A DNA stretch of 15,901 bases from Planctomycetaceae bacterium (lineage in GTDB: Bacteria > Planctomycetota > Planctomycetia > Pirellulales > Thermoguttaceae), in contig SUVI01000098.1 of assembly GCA_015062085.1 (NCBI GenBank), forward strand, positions 1 to 15,901, given 5' to 3'. Each line of letters opens with the position of its first letter. Position 1 is the stretch's first letter. Position numbers and translations under genes: made by a program. Below the pieces are notes generated by a model. The model did not search any database. It saw only the letters and a program-made list of their open reading frames with translations, and was not told where the DNA came from. Positions 5,151 through 12,509 of this stretch are shown one piece after another.

Positions 5151-7979
5151 ATGAAACATAAAATGTTGTTTTGCAGTGCCCTGATGTCGCTTGCGGGGAC
5201 TGTGTGTGCGGATATTGTGGAAGACAATACGTACGGATACAAATACACGAATAATTCCACGGGCATTTACAGTCCGGGCGGGGCCGGTACGGTCGGAAAT
5301 CAGCGGTATGATCTGTACATTCAGAACATCGCGCAAGGGAAACCGGCACAAGCGCGGACCGTAAATAAGGACTATCCGATCGCCAAAGCCGTTGACGGCG
5401 ACTACAGCGGCATCAACGGTGTCTACAATTTCTATCATGCGGACGGAAGCGACATTAACGGCTGGTGGAAGGTCAATTATGCGGACACCGCGACAGCACT
5501 TGATTCCGTCGTGATCTTCGACCGTCCCGGTTTCCAGTACCGTCTGGACGGATTCCAGATCACCGTTTGGAACGGCGACCCGGACAATGGCGGAACGCTC
5601 GTCTGGGACTCCGGGATCCAGAATACTTCCCAAACTCTGCGTAAAGAATACGAGATCCCGGACAATGTCGCCGGTACGTGGCTCAAGATCGCCAATAACG
5701 TGGATGGAAGAAAAACGTCCAACGCTCCTCTCACGCTCTGCGAGGTCATGATCCTGAACAAGGAGAACAAGGCGGGCACCTACGGCAATGTGGAAGGCTG
5801 GGTCGCGCCGACGTTTACTTCCGCCGCGGATTCCACGCTCCAGATCGACCTGGATTATTCCGGTTCGACCCCCTCCTATGACGTTCTTGATGTTGCGGGG
5901 AGTTACACTGCGGGAGGAACGCTCGACCTGAATCTGGTCAACTCGGCAAACATCAAGGATGGTGAACTTCACATCATCAAAGCAGGGAGCTATGCCGGTT
6001 CCTTCGCGTCACTCAACGTCAATGATTTTGACACTGTGGATGCGATCGTGAATACCGAAAAACTCAACTCGCAGGGCAAGATCCACATCTACACGAACTG
6101 GGTCCACTGGAAGGAAGCTGCTGCCGACACGAACATTGCGAACACTGCCAACTGGTCCAGTGATCCGGCTGGCAAGAACGCCATGATCGGTGTTTACGCG
6201 AATTCTCCCAAATCAGGCCAGCTGAATTCTGCGCTTTCTCTTGCGCAGCTTCAGGTCGGATACAATCCCGGTGCGTCCGGCACGATCGACATCGCGGAAG
6301 GCGGCGAGCTGACCGTCAGCGGCATGATGCATATCGGCGTGGCCGGAACGGGAGTCATAACGGTTTCCGGCGGTACGCTGAATTCCACGATGAATAGCAG
6401 TGGCGACAAACAGGGACTGCTCATCGGTGAAGGTTCCGGCTCGAACGGCACGCTGAACATCACCGGCGGTACGGTGACGACTTACGCACCGCAGATCGGC
6501 GTGTATGCCGGCTCGACAGGTACTTTGAACATTTCCGGCGGTGAAATGAACGTTCGCGGCGGGAATAACTTCCGCATTGGAAACCTGGGCACAGGTCTCA
6601 TGAACATCACCGGCGGAACAGTGAATTCTGATGCGGCATTTTTCATGGCAGACCAGAGCGGGACCGGAACGCTGAATATTTCCAACGGTATGCTTAAAGT
6701 CAACAACACGATCTCTGTCGGTACTCGGCAGAACGGTGTTTTGAATGTCTCCGGCGGTACGGTCGAAGCGAATCTGATCGTCGTTGCTTATGGAGCTTCC
6801 AACAACAGCCGCGGTACAGTAAATCAGACTGCTGGAACGGTAACTATCAAAGACGGTGTGAATTTCGGTTCAATGTCAGGGCACGCTTCCGGTACCTACA
6901 ATCTCTCCGGCGGAAAACTTACTGCTCCGACTGTGAAATACGGAAACACCAACACCACGGCATCGTTCAACATCAGCGGGACCGGCGAAGCAGTCATTTC
7001 CGGCGCGGTCGCCGTCCCGACGACGCTTTCCGGCGGAACGCTCACCGCAGGTTCCATTACGAATACGCTGACGCACTCCGACGGTGCGCTGACTCCCGGC
7101 GGTGTCGGCACATACGGCACGACGACCATCACGGGAACGTACCTCTCCGAGCTGGGTAATATCGCGCTCGGGAGGCCGACTTCGCAGGTCAGCAACTACA
7201 ACAGTACGCAATATCCCTCCAGTTTTGCCGTAGACGGAATCATCGGGAACAACAACAACTTCTCCCATACCAACAGCAACAGCGGGAAAGATCAATGGTG
7301 GCAGGTCATGTTCTCCGAGAACGACATGCCGATCGAGTCCGTCAAGCTCTACAATCGGGAGCTGAATGGTTCCACGGCGAGACGTCTGACGGATAACGGC
7401 TGCGGTTTCCACTTTGAACTTTACTCCGGTACGCTGGAAAACCCGGGTGAAATGATCGCGAAGAGCGAAACCTACACGGCCGAGACCTGGTCGCAGGGAA
7501 AAGAACTGCCGCTGGATTTTGCGGAAAACGGAAATATTCTGCGAGTTGTGCGTGATTTTGCGGACGGATATGATCCTGCTTCGGAGGAACTGGTGCTGAA
7601 TCTCTCCGAAGTGCAGGTCATGGCAAATGTTGCCGAGATCCAGATGGATCTGAAATCGGATGCGTCGGAATTCGACAAGATCCTCATCGACGGCGGTTCG
7701 ATGGACGTAAGCCACACGATCCTTGACCTGACGATCGACGACCTTGTGAGCGTCGCTCCCGGCACAGAATGGGAACTTTTCTCGACGGCAAATGACGGAA
7801 CGCTGACCGGTGATTTCTTCTCCGTCACTCTGAACGGTATGGGCCTGACCGACGGCTGGGATTTCACCGACGGCATCCTTTCCTTTAATGGTACGAGCAG
7901 TCAGGTCCCCGAACCCGGCACGATGGTCCTTCTCGCCCTTGGACTTGGCGGACTGTTTCTCGTGAGACGGAAACACTAA
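5151..7979 (+). CDS. PEP-CTERM surface protein with two discoidin-like domains and a beta-helix
   Basis: A 942-residue exported protein. A signal peptide covers residues 1-20 (cut after TVCA). Residues 55-203 form a discoidin/F5-8 type C-like domain (NIAQGKPAQA, KAVDGDYSG, WWKVNYADT, LCEVMIL). About 374-610 carries GTLNISGGT-type beta-helix turns of some 24 residues. Residues 668-826 form a second discoidin-like domain (NIALGRPTSQ, SFAVDG, WWQVMF, LSEVQVM). The C-terminus is a PEP-CTERM sorting signal: VPEPGT (919-924), a hydrophobic helix and RRKH. Family knowledge says such proteins are handled by an exosortase and often belong to the extracellular matrix; no exosortase is in this window. 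The discoidin domains suggest carbohydrate binding. The ATG at 5151 has only a weak purine stretch (GAGAAAA) before it. A strong terminator follows at 8012. A decayed copy of its 5' end lies at 3356-3690. Confidence 0.9.
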   Translation: MKHKMLFCSALMSLAGTVCADIVEDNTYGYKYTNNSTGIYSPGGAGTVGNQRYDLYIQNIAQGKPAQARTVNKDYPIAKAVDGDYSGINGVYNFYHADGSDINGWWKVNYADTATALDSVVIFDRPGFQYRLDGFQITVWNGDPDNGGTLVWDSGIQNTSQTLRKEYEIPDNVAGTWLKIANNVDGRKTSNAPLTLCEVMILNKENKAGTYGNVEGWVAPTFTSAADSTLQIDLDYSGSTPSYDVLDVAGSYTAGGTLDLNLVNSANIKDGELHIIKAGSYAGSFASLNVNDFDTVDAIVNTEKLNSQGKIHIYTNWVHWKEAAADTNIANTANWSSDPAGKNAMIGVYANSPKSGQLNSALSLAQLQVGYNPGASGTIDIAEGGELTVSGMMHIGVAGTGVITVSGGTLNSTMNSSGDKQGLLIGEGSGSNGTLNITGGTVTTYAPQIGVYAGSTGTLNISGGEMNVRGGNNFRIGNLGTGLMNITGGTVNSDAAFFMADQSGTGTLNISNGMLKVNNTISVGTRQNGVLNVSGGTVEANLIVVAYGASNNSRGTVNQTAGTVTIKDGVNFGSMSGHASGTYNLSGGKLTAPTVKYGNTNTTASFNISGTGEAVISGAVAVPTTLSGGTLTAGSITNTLTHSDGALTPGGVGTYGTTTITGTYLSELGNIALGRPTSQVSNYNSTQYPSSFAVDGIIGNNNNFSHTNSNSGKDQWWQVMFSENDMPIESVKLYNRELNGSTARRLTDNGCGFHFELYSGTLENPGEMIAKSETYTAETWSQGKELPLDFAENGNILRVVRDFADGYDPASEELVLNLSEVQVMANVAEIQMDLKSDASEFDKILIDGGSMDVSHTILDLTIDDLVSVAPGTEWELFSTANDGTLTGDFFSVTLNGMGLTDGWDFTDGILSFNGTSSQVPEPGTMVLLALGLGGLFLVRRKH
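6270..6980 (+). repeat. Region coding for autotransporter-like beta-helix turns
   Basis: The translated repeats begin with GTLNITGG, GTLNISGG, GLMNITGG, GTLNISNG, GVLNVSGG, GTVNQTAG and GTYNLSGG, followed by 13-18 variable residues ending in a turn such as IGVYAGST or VGTRQN. Spacing is about 22-28 residues. The DNA also repeats (variants of TCCGGCGGTACG), but copies are diverged, so this is an old array. Confidence 0.75.
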
Positions 7980-8011
7980 ACGTAAAGCCTGAAAAAACGC
8001 TCTGAACGATT

Positions 8012-8045
8012 CGCCGTTCCATGATCAGACGGGAACGGCGTTTTT
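8012..8045 (+). terminator. Rho-independent terminator of the PEP-CTERM gene
   Basis: CGCCGTTCC (8012-8020) pairs with GGAACGGCG (8032-8040) in a 9-bp GC-rich stem with an 11-base loop, followed by TTTTT at 8041-8045. It begins 33 bp after the stop codon at 7979. Confidence 0.9.
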
Positions 8046-8095
8046 CTATGGCTCCTTCGGAAAGAGATCCGTACGAAATTACCGAATGAAGCTGA

Positions 8096-8131
8096 AAAAA
8101 GCCTTTCCATATTTAAACGGAAAGGCTTTTT
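8096..8131 (-). terminator. Bidirectional terminator downstream of pckA
   Basis: AAAAAGCCTTTCC (8096-8108) and its exact complement at 8119-8131 form a 13-bp stem with a 10-base loop. T runs flank it on both strands: TTTTTT on the minus strand after the GGC, and a T tract at 8134-8140 on the plus strand. It is about 22 bp from the pckA stop and would also back up the terminator at 8012. Confidence 0.88.
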
Positions 8132-8153
8132 CGTTTTTTTTGTTTACTTTATA

Positions 8154-9722
8154 CTAGAATGGACCTCCAGCCAGAATTTCCGGAGCAGCTGCTTCTGCAT
8201 ACTTCGCGAAATTGGCTTTGAAGGCTTCCGCCAGTTTCTTCGCCGTTTCTTCGTAGGCCGCTTTGTCGATCCACGATTCACGCGGGATCAGGACATCCGC
8301 CGGAACGCCGGTGCACTGCGTCGGAACGTAGAGACCGAAGATCGGATCCTGTTCCATCGGCGCATTCGCCAGTTCGCCGGAGTGGATCGCATCGATGATG
8401 GCGCGGGTGTGCTTGATGGACATCCGCTTGCCGACCCCGTATCCGCCGCCGGCCCATCCCGTGTTCACGAGCCATGCATTGGAGCCGTACGTCTTCATGC
8501 GGTCCGCCAGCAGTTCAGCGTATTTCGTTGGATGCCAGACGAGAAACGCTGCGCCGTAGCACGCGGAGAAATCGGGCTGCGGTTCCTTGATGCCGACTTC
8601 CGTACCGGCGACTTTCGCAGTGTAGCCGCTGATATAGTGGTACATTGCCTGTTCCGGCGTCAGTTTGCTTACCGGAGGCAGAACGCCAAACGCGTCGCAA
8701 GTCAGCAGGATGATATTTTTCGGATGGCCGCCGACCGCCGGGATCTTCGTGTTCGGAATGAAATCAAGCGGATAGGCTGCGCGAGTGTTTTCCGTCAGGC
8801 TCTTGTCCGTGTAGTCCACTTCGCGGGTCTCCGGATCCGCCACGACGTTTTCGAGGACCGTTCCGAATTTGATCGCATTGTAGATCTCCGGCTCGTTCTC
8901 TTTCGAGAGGTTGATGCACTTCGCATAGCAGCCGCCCTCGATGTTGAAGACTCCGCGGTCAGTCCAGCAGTGCTCGTCATCGCCGATGAGCTTGCGGTTC
9001 GCTTCAGTCGAAAGGGTCGTTTTGCCCGTTCCGGAAAGTCCGAAGAAGAGCGACACATCGCCGTCATGCCCTTCGTTTGCCGAGCAGTGCATGGACAGGA
9101 CGCCCTGTTTCGGCATGAGGTAGTTCATGATGGTGAAGATGCCCTTCTTCATCTCGCCGGCGTACTGCGTGCCGAGGATGACGAATTCGCGCGCGGCAAA
9201 GCTCAGCGAAACGCTCGTGCTGCTCGTGTGGGTGCCGATCTTCGGATCACACGGGAATTTTCCTGCGTTGAAGATCACGTAGTCCGGCTGGCCGAAATCA
9301 CGCAGTTCCGAGTCGGTCGGCATGATGAGCATGTTGCGCATGAACAGCGCATGGTAAGCGCGGGTGCAGATGATGCGCACTTTCACGCGGCATTCTTCAT
9401 CCCAGCCGGCAAAACCGTCCACAACGTACAGACGGTCGCACATGTTGAAGTAGTCGATCGCACGCTGACGGTTCCGCGCAAACGTTTCCGCGTCCGTCTT
9501 CATGTTGATATTGCCCCACCAAATGTCCTGATCCGTTTCTGCATCTTCCACAATACGTTTATCTTTCGGGCTGCGTCCGGTTTTCAGACCAGAGTTCGTC
9601 ATGAGTGCGCCGGTGCTGGAAATGGCGGCACTGTCGTGAGCAAGCGCGTCCGCGTAAAGGACTGCCGCGACCGGGTTCCAAAGAACATTTTCCTGGAAAA
9701 TTCCATACTGTGAAAGATTCAT
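8154..9722 (-). CDS. pckA: ATP-dependent phosphoenolpyruvate carboxykinase
   Basis: A 522-residue cytoplasmic enzyme, close to the usual length of the ATP-type family, that interconverts oxaloacetate plus ATP with PEP, CO2 and ADP. Visible motifs: TGRSPKDK (48-55, substrate-binding arginine R50), the P-loop GLSGTGKTT (228-236, K234), the kinase-2 motif GDDEHCW (247-253), probable manganese ligands K193, H212 and D249, and [13 protein letters not shown] (421-433). AGGAG lies 8-9 bases before the ATG, complement of 9720-9722. In fermentative anaerobes this enzyme can run in the carboxylating, ATP-forming direction; the direction here is not shown by sequence. It is a single-gene unit: a bidirectional terminator follows and a structured leader (9753-9825) precedes it. 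All key residues are present. Confidence 0.97.
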   Translation of the reverse strand: MNLSQYGIFQENVLWNPVAAVLYADALAHDSAAISSTGALMTNSGLKTGRSPKDKRIVEDAETDQDIWWGNINMKTDAETFARNRQRAIDYFNMCDRLYVVDGFAGWDEECRVKVRIICTRAYHALFMRNMLIMPTDSELRDFGQPDYVIFNAGKFPCDPKIGTHTSSTSVSLSFAAREFVILGTQYAGEMKKGIFTIMNYLMPKQGVLSMHCSANEGHDGDVSLFFGLSGTGKTTLSTEANRKLIGDDEHCWTDRGVFNIEGGCYAKCINLSKENEPEIYNAIKFGTVLENVVADPETREVDYTDKSLTENTRAAYPLDFIPNTKIPAVGGHPKNIILLTCDAFGVLPPVSKLTPEQAMYHYISGYTAKVAGTEVGIKEPQPDFSACYGAAFLVWHPTKYAELLADRMKTYGSNAWLVNTGWAGGGYGVGKRMSIKHTRAIIDAIHSGELANAPMEQDPIFGLYVPTQCTGVPADVLIPRESWIDKAAYEETAKKLAEAFKANFAKYAEAAAPEILAGGPF

Positions 9723-9752
9723 ATTCTACTCTCCTGAAATATTGAGTGTGTC

Positions 9753-9825
9753 GAAACTCTTACCGTCGATGACATACCGGCGTCATCTCTAAACCTGACT
9801 GTCAGGCCTGCGGTCCAAGAGTTTC
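9753..9825 (-). promoter_or_regulatory. Candidate structured RNA in the pckA leader (three-way junction)
   Basis: In the pckA sense direction, 9825-9817 (GAAACUCUU) pairs with 9761-9753 (AAGAGUUUC) and, after a 2-base bulge, 9814-9811 (ACCG) pairs with 9765-9762 (CGGU), giving a 13-bp closing stem. Inside are two hairpins: the palindrome CCUGACAGUCAGG (9794-9806; 5 bp with a triloop) and GAUGAC/GUCAUC (9768-9773 with 9782-9787, 8-base loop). The element ends 18 bases before the AGGAG of pckA. The 5' strand of the closing stem contains ACUCUU, which could instead pair with GAGAGU at the ribosome binding site, a switch-like arrangement. I do not recognise a known riboswitch consensus. The fold is seen in sequence; function is inference. 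Confidence 0.5.
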
Positions 9826-9988
9826 CCGTGAAAGCAGGACTGTTCGGGGACGGTCCAAAACTATCGCGGGACGACATAGTATTGCATAATTTCAGAGAAA
9901 TGGAAGGGGGAGGGGGGGATTTTTCACGCATTTTCCGTCCATTTTTTTTACTTTTTCCAAAATTTTCCAAATTTCACGCTCTGAAGCC
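9826..9988. other. Intergenic DNA between pckA and apbE
   Basis: No gene is visible. It contains a G-rich stretch (9905-9918) and a second copy of CGGTCCAA at 9851-9858, 40 bp from the one at 9811-9818 in the pckA leader. A promoter for pckA should lie here on the minus strand, but I see only weak candidates (for example AATACT near 9870). Confidence 0.45.
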
Positions 9989-10016
9989 TTGACTTTTCGC
10001 TTCTTTCTCTTAAAAT
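9989..10016 (+). promoter_or_regulatory. Sigma-70 promoter of apbE
   Basis: TTGACT (9989-9994) and TAAAAT (10011-10016) are 16 bp apart. The predicted transcript starts near 10023, about 78 bases before the ATG at 10101. Confidence 0.75.
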
Positions 10017-10100
10017 GAAGCGAATATCGGCCCGGATGTAGATAAAAAACTATCGGTATCCGCCCCCTTTCTCACCCTTTTTTTGGCAATTTGGAAAATC

Positions 10101-11153
10101 ATGGCCTCAAAATTACCTATTTTAACATTTTCGCTGTTTTTGGGCTCTTTTTTGCTGTTTTTCTCCCTCATTCAGGGGGGAAATGTGCTTGAGGCTCAAA
10201 ATGGCCCTTCCGAGTTGAAACGGTTTGAATTTCAGGGGGTCGAGATGGCTGTCCCGATCCGGATCGTGCTGTATGCCCCGGATGAGGAGACTGCGAAACG
10301 GGCGTCCGACGCCGCATTGGGACGCTTCCGGGATCTGAACGCGCGGCTGAGCGACTACGACGAAAACAGCGAGATCCGCCAGTTCTGCGACAAAGCGTTT
10401 CCCGGCGAATTCGTGTGCGTCGGCGAGGATCTCTGGACGGTCCTCCAGCTGGCGGTGCATCATGCGGAGCTCTCGGAAGGGGCGTTCGATCCAACGGTGG
10501 GACAGGTCGTCCGACTTTGGAGACACGCGCGCAAAAGTCGGCGTCTTCCTCCGGAAAAACGGATCCGCGAGACACTTCAGACGGTGGGATGGGAAAATAT
10601 TCTTTTCGATCCGGAAAAGCAGGCGATCGCACTTTCAGAACATGGTGCAAAGTACAATGTGCGGCTCGATCTTGGCGGGATCGCCAAAGGGTACGCGATC
10701 GATGAGGCGCTTGAAACGATGCGGATCCTCGGTGTTTCCCGTGCGCTGGTCGATGCCGGCGGAGACGTGGGAGTCGGTGATCCGCCTCCGGGAACAGACG
10801 GCTGGAAGATCGGCGTCGCATCGATACGGGAAGGAGAAGGTCCGACGGAATTCTGGACCCTTTCCAACTGCGGCGTCGCGAATTCCGGCGACATGTACCA
10901 GTACGTTGAGATCGGCGGGAAACGCTACTCCCACATCGTGGACCCCAAGACCGGCCTGGGGCTGACGGACAGGCTTTCCGTCTCGGTCATCGCTCCGACG
11001 GCAGCGAACGCAGACGCTCTTGCCTCAGCATTCAGCGTGCTCGGACCGGAAAAAGCAGTCCGGCTTGCGGAAACTCTCGAAGGCGTTCAGACGCTAATCC
11101 ACCGGCTTGCAGAAGATGGAAACGTCCAGCGGTTTGGAAATGTTGCGGAATAG
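10101..11153 (+). CDS. apbE: FAD:protein FMN transferase (ApbE family), exported
   Basis: A 350-residue enzyme that transfers FMN from FAD to a threonine of exported flavoproteins such as RnfG/NqrC-type subunits. Residues 1 to about 32 are a signal or membrane anchor with a long hydrophobic core (LTFSLFLGSFLLFFSL). Family motifs: LSDYDENSEI (83-92), GAFDPTVG (127-134), DLGGIAKGYAID (190-201), LVDAGGDVGVGDPP (217-229), NSGDMYQY (261-268), SHIVDPKTG (277-285) and ADALASAF (304-311), where Mg-binding D305 is kept. I chose the ATG at 10101; a TTG at 10083 is in frame but adds residues before the signal peptide and has no ribosome binding site. Neither start has a good Shine-Dalgarno sequence. The target flavoprotein is not in this window. 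The gene converges with the LRR gene, with only 18 bp between stops. Confidence 0.93.
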   Translation: MASKLPILTFSLFLGSFLLFFSLIQGGNVLEAQNGPSELKRFEFQGVEMAVPIRIVLYAPDEETAKRASDAALGRFRDLNARLSDYDENSEIRQFCDKAFPGEFVCVGEDLWTVLQLAVHHAELSEGAFDPTVGQVVRLWRHARKSRRLPPEKRIRETLQTVGWENILFDPEKQAIALSEHGAKYNVRLDLGGIAKGYAIDEALETMRILGVSRALVDAGGDVGVGDPPPGTDGWKIGVASIREGEGPTEFWTLSNCGVANSGDMYQYVEIGGKRYSHIVDPKTGLGLTDRLSVSVIAPTAANADALASAFSVLGPEKAVRLAETLEGVQTLIHRLAEDGNVQRFGNVAE

Positions 11154-11171
11154 AGTTCGGAAGTCCGGCGT

Positions 11172-12362
11172 CTATTCCCGACTCTCCGAATCTTCCAGGA
11201 CGTTTGCATCCACCTCCAGCCCTTCATCCTCCAGTCCTTCACCCTCCAGTCCTTCATCCTCCAGCCCTTCATCCTCCAGCCAGTCGGGATTTTCCAAAAA
11301 TTCCTCAAGGGAAAGTTTCGTTCCGTCGGAAAATTCGATTTCCTCAACGGAAGTATTTTCCAGTTCTGGCCAAAGCGGTACCTCGTCTTCGCTGCAACGA
11401 TCCGGATGCAGCGCGGCAGGGAGAATGATCCTGCGGAGTTTCGGACAGTCGGTGATCTCAAGGTACTCAAGTTTCTCCGAATCGCGAAGGTCCAGGACCG
11501 TCAAGGCTGGAAGATCGGTAAGTGTGAGAAACACTAAGTCATGATTTTGGGAAAGATCCAGCATTTGGCTGGAGACCCGATGAAATTCCAGTTCCTTACA
11601 GCCTGAAAGATGCCGGAGAAGATCGGAAGGGAGGGCACTTTCCGTCTGCCAGCAGAAATTCTGGAGTTTTTTCATTGCATAAATGGCTTTCGGTGAGCAG
11701 CATTCTCCGGAAAGAGAAAGCGAACGGAGCTCCATTGGCGGGGATGCAAAACGTACGCTTTCTGCCGGACAGTTTCGGCAGGAGAAGTACTCAAGTTTGG
11801 AAAGATGGGAAAGATCAAAATGGCGGATCGGATCTCCCGCACAGGAAAGATGCCGAAGCTGGGTCTGACCGTCCAAATCGAGTCTGAAAAGCCCGGCATT
11901 GTCGCAAACGAGGACTTCGAGACGGGAATTTTCCGGAAGAAGGAGACGGAATTCCTCTTCAGGCTGGGAGCCGCCTGGTTTTGAAGATCTCGTGCAGTCT
12001 GCGTCATGCTTGAAGACAAAAAGAAACCGAAGCGCGGAAAATGCCCTCAGATCCAGCGTTCCGATGAGGTCGGCATCTCCCCAGACGATCTGCACGACAC
12101 GGTAAATGCCGTCCTTTTTCTCCCACGTGACCCCCGGCCAATGCATGGGATGGGCACGAAAAGACTTTTCGGTTTTGAATCTGGGAAGCGTCTCGCAGAT
12201 CTTCTGACTGTTTGAGAGTCCGGCCTCGTTCGTAATGTTCATGAAATCGAGGAGAAGTTCCCGTTCTTCTTCCGCGAACGCATCGGGCGCCGGCAGCACT
12301 TCCGGAAACGGCGGTGCATCATAAAAAAGTCCTGACCAGAGCAAAAAAATCAGTGGATACAT
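11172..12362 (-). CDS. Exported leucine-rich-repeat protein with an acidic repeat tail
   Basis: A 396-residue protein. A short hydrophobic N-terminus (MYPLIFLLWSGLF, to about residue 16) looks like a signal peptide. Residues about 98-315 carry irregular leucine-rich repeats of 20-23 residues, for example LEVLVCDNAGLFRLDL, LRHLSCAGDPIRHFDL, LEYFSCRNC and LEYLEITDCPKLRRIIL; several consensus Asn positions are Cys. Residues 362-381 are four LEDEG/LEGEG units, then an acidic end (SESRE). LRRs usually mediate protein binding; no enzyme domain is seen. GGAGG lies 4 bases before the ATG; a second ATG a few bases upstream is out of frame. It is preceded by the terminator of the gene at 12510, so it needs its own promoter, which I could not find with confidence. 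The partner is unknown. Confidence 0.82.
   Translation of the reverse strand: MYPLIFLLWSGLFYDAPPFPEVLPAPDAFAEEERELLLDFMNITNEAGLSNSQKICETLPRFKTEKSFRAHPMHWPGVTWEKKDGIYRVVQIVWGDADLIGTLDLRAFSALRFLFVFKHDADCTRSSKPGGSQPEEEFRLLLPENSRLEVLVCDNAGLFRLDLDGQTQLRHLSCAGDPIRHFDLSHLSKLEYFSCRNCPAESVRFASPPMELRSLSLSGECCSPKAIYAMKKLQNFCWQTESALPSDLLRHLSGCKELEFHRVSSQMLDLSQNHDLVFLTLTDLPALTVLDLRDSEKLEYLEITDCPKLRRIILPAALHPDRCSEDEVPLWPELENTSVEEIEFSDGTKLSLEEFLENPDWLEDEGLEDEGLEGEGLEDEGLEVDANVLEDSESRE
11220..11279 (-). repeat. 15-bp tandem repeat coding for LEDEG units
   Basis: Four 15-bp units (variants of CTCCAGTCCTTCATC on the plus strand) encode LEDEG, LEDEG, LEGEG and LEDEG. Copies differ at one or two bases, so the array is in frame and fairly young. 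It sits close to the C-terminus of the LRR protein. Confidence 0.9.
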
Positions 12363-12404
12363 CTTTCCTCCATCTTTCCTCTTTTTAGGTATTCGGCATC
12401 GATC

Positions 12405-12447
12405 AAAAAAGACTGCGCCGAAATCGTGTCTGCTTCAGCGCCGTCTT
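12405..12447 (-). terminator. Rho-independent terminator of the propeller-like gene
   Basis: On the minus strand AAGAC-g-GCGC pairs with GCGC-a-GTCTT (one mismatch), extended inward by up to four more pairs, and is followed by a T run at 12409-12405. It lies about 63 bp after the stop at 12510 and separates that gene from the LRR gene. Confidence 0.75.
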
Positions 12448-12509
12448 TGGCTGGCATCCCCCTTTTATTGGGTTTGCCGGAAATTCATGCGAAAACGGAG
12501 CCTTCCAGC

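Noticed and set aside
5130..5972. Minus-strand open frame of 280 codons at the 5' end of the PEP-CTERM gene
   Set aside because: Antisense shadow; the equivalent part of the decayed copy gives no conserved protein on that strand.
6876..7976. Minus-strand open frame of 366 codons opposite the PEP-CTERM gene
   Set aside because: Antisense to a gene with a signal peptide, domains and a sorting signal; no own start signals.
8382..9713. Plus-strand open frame of 443 codons opposite pckA
   Set aside because: pckA on the minus strand has every catalytic motif; this frame is its mirror and has an Arg/Asp/Val-rich composition typical of antisense frames.
9902..9919. G-rich run as a possible G-quadruplex
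   Set aside because: There are only two long G runs, not four separated tracts, so the motif is not met.
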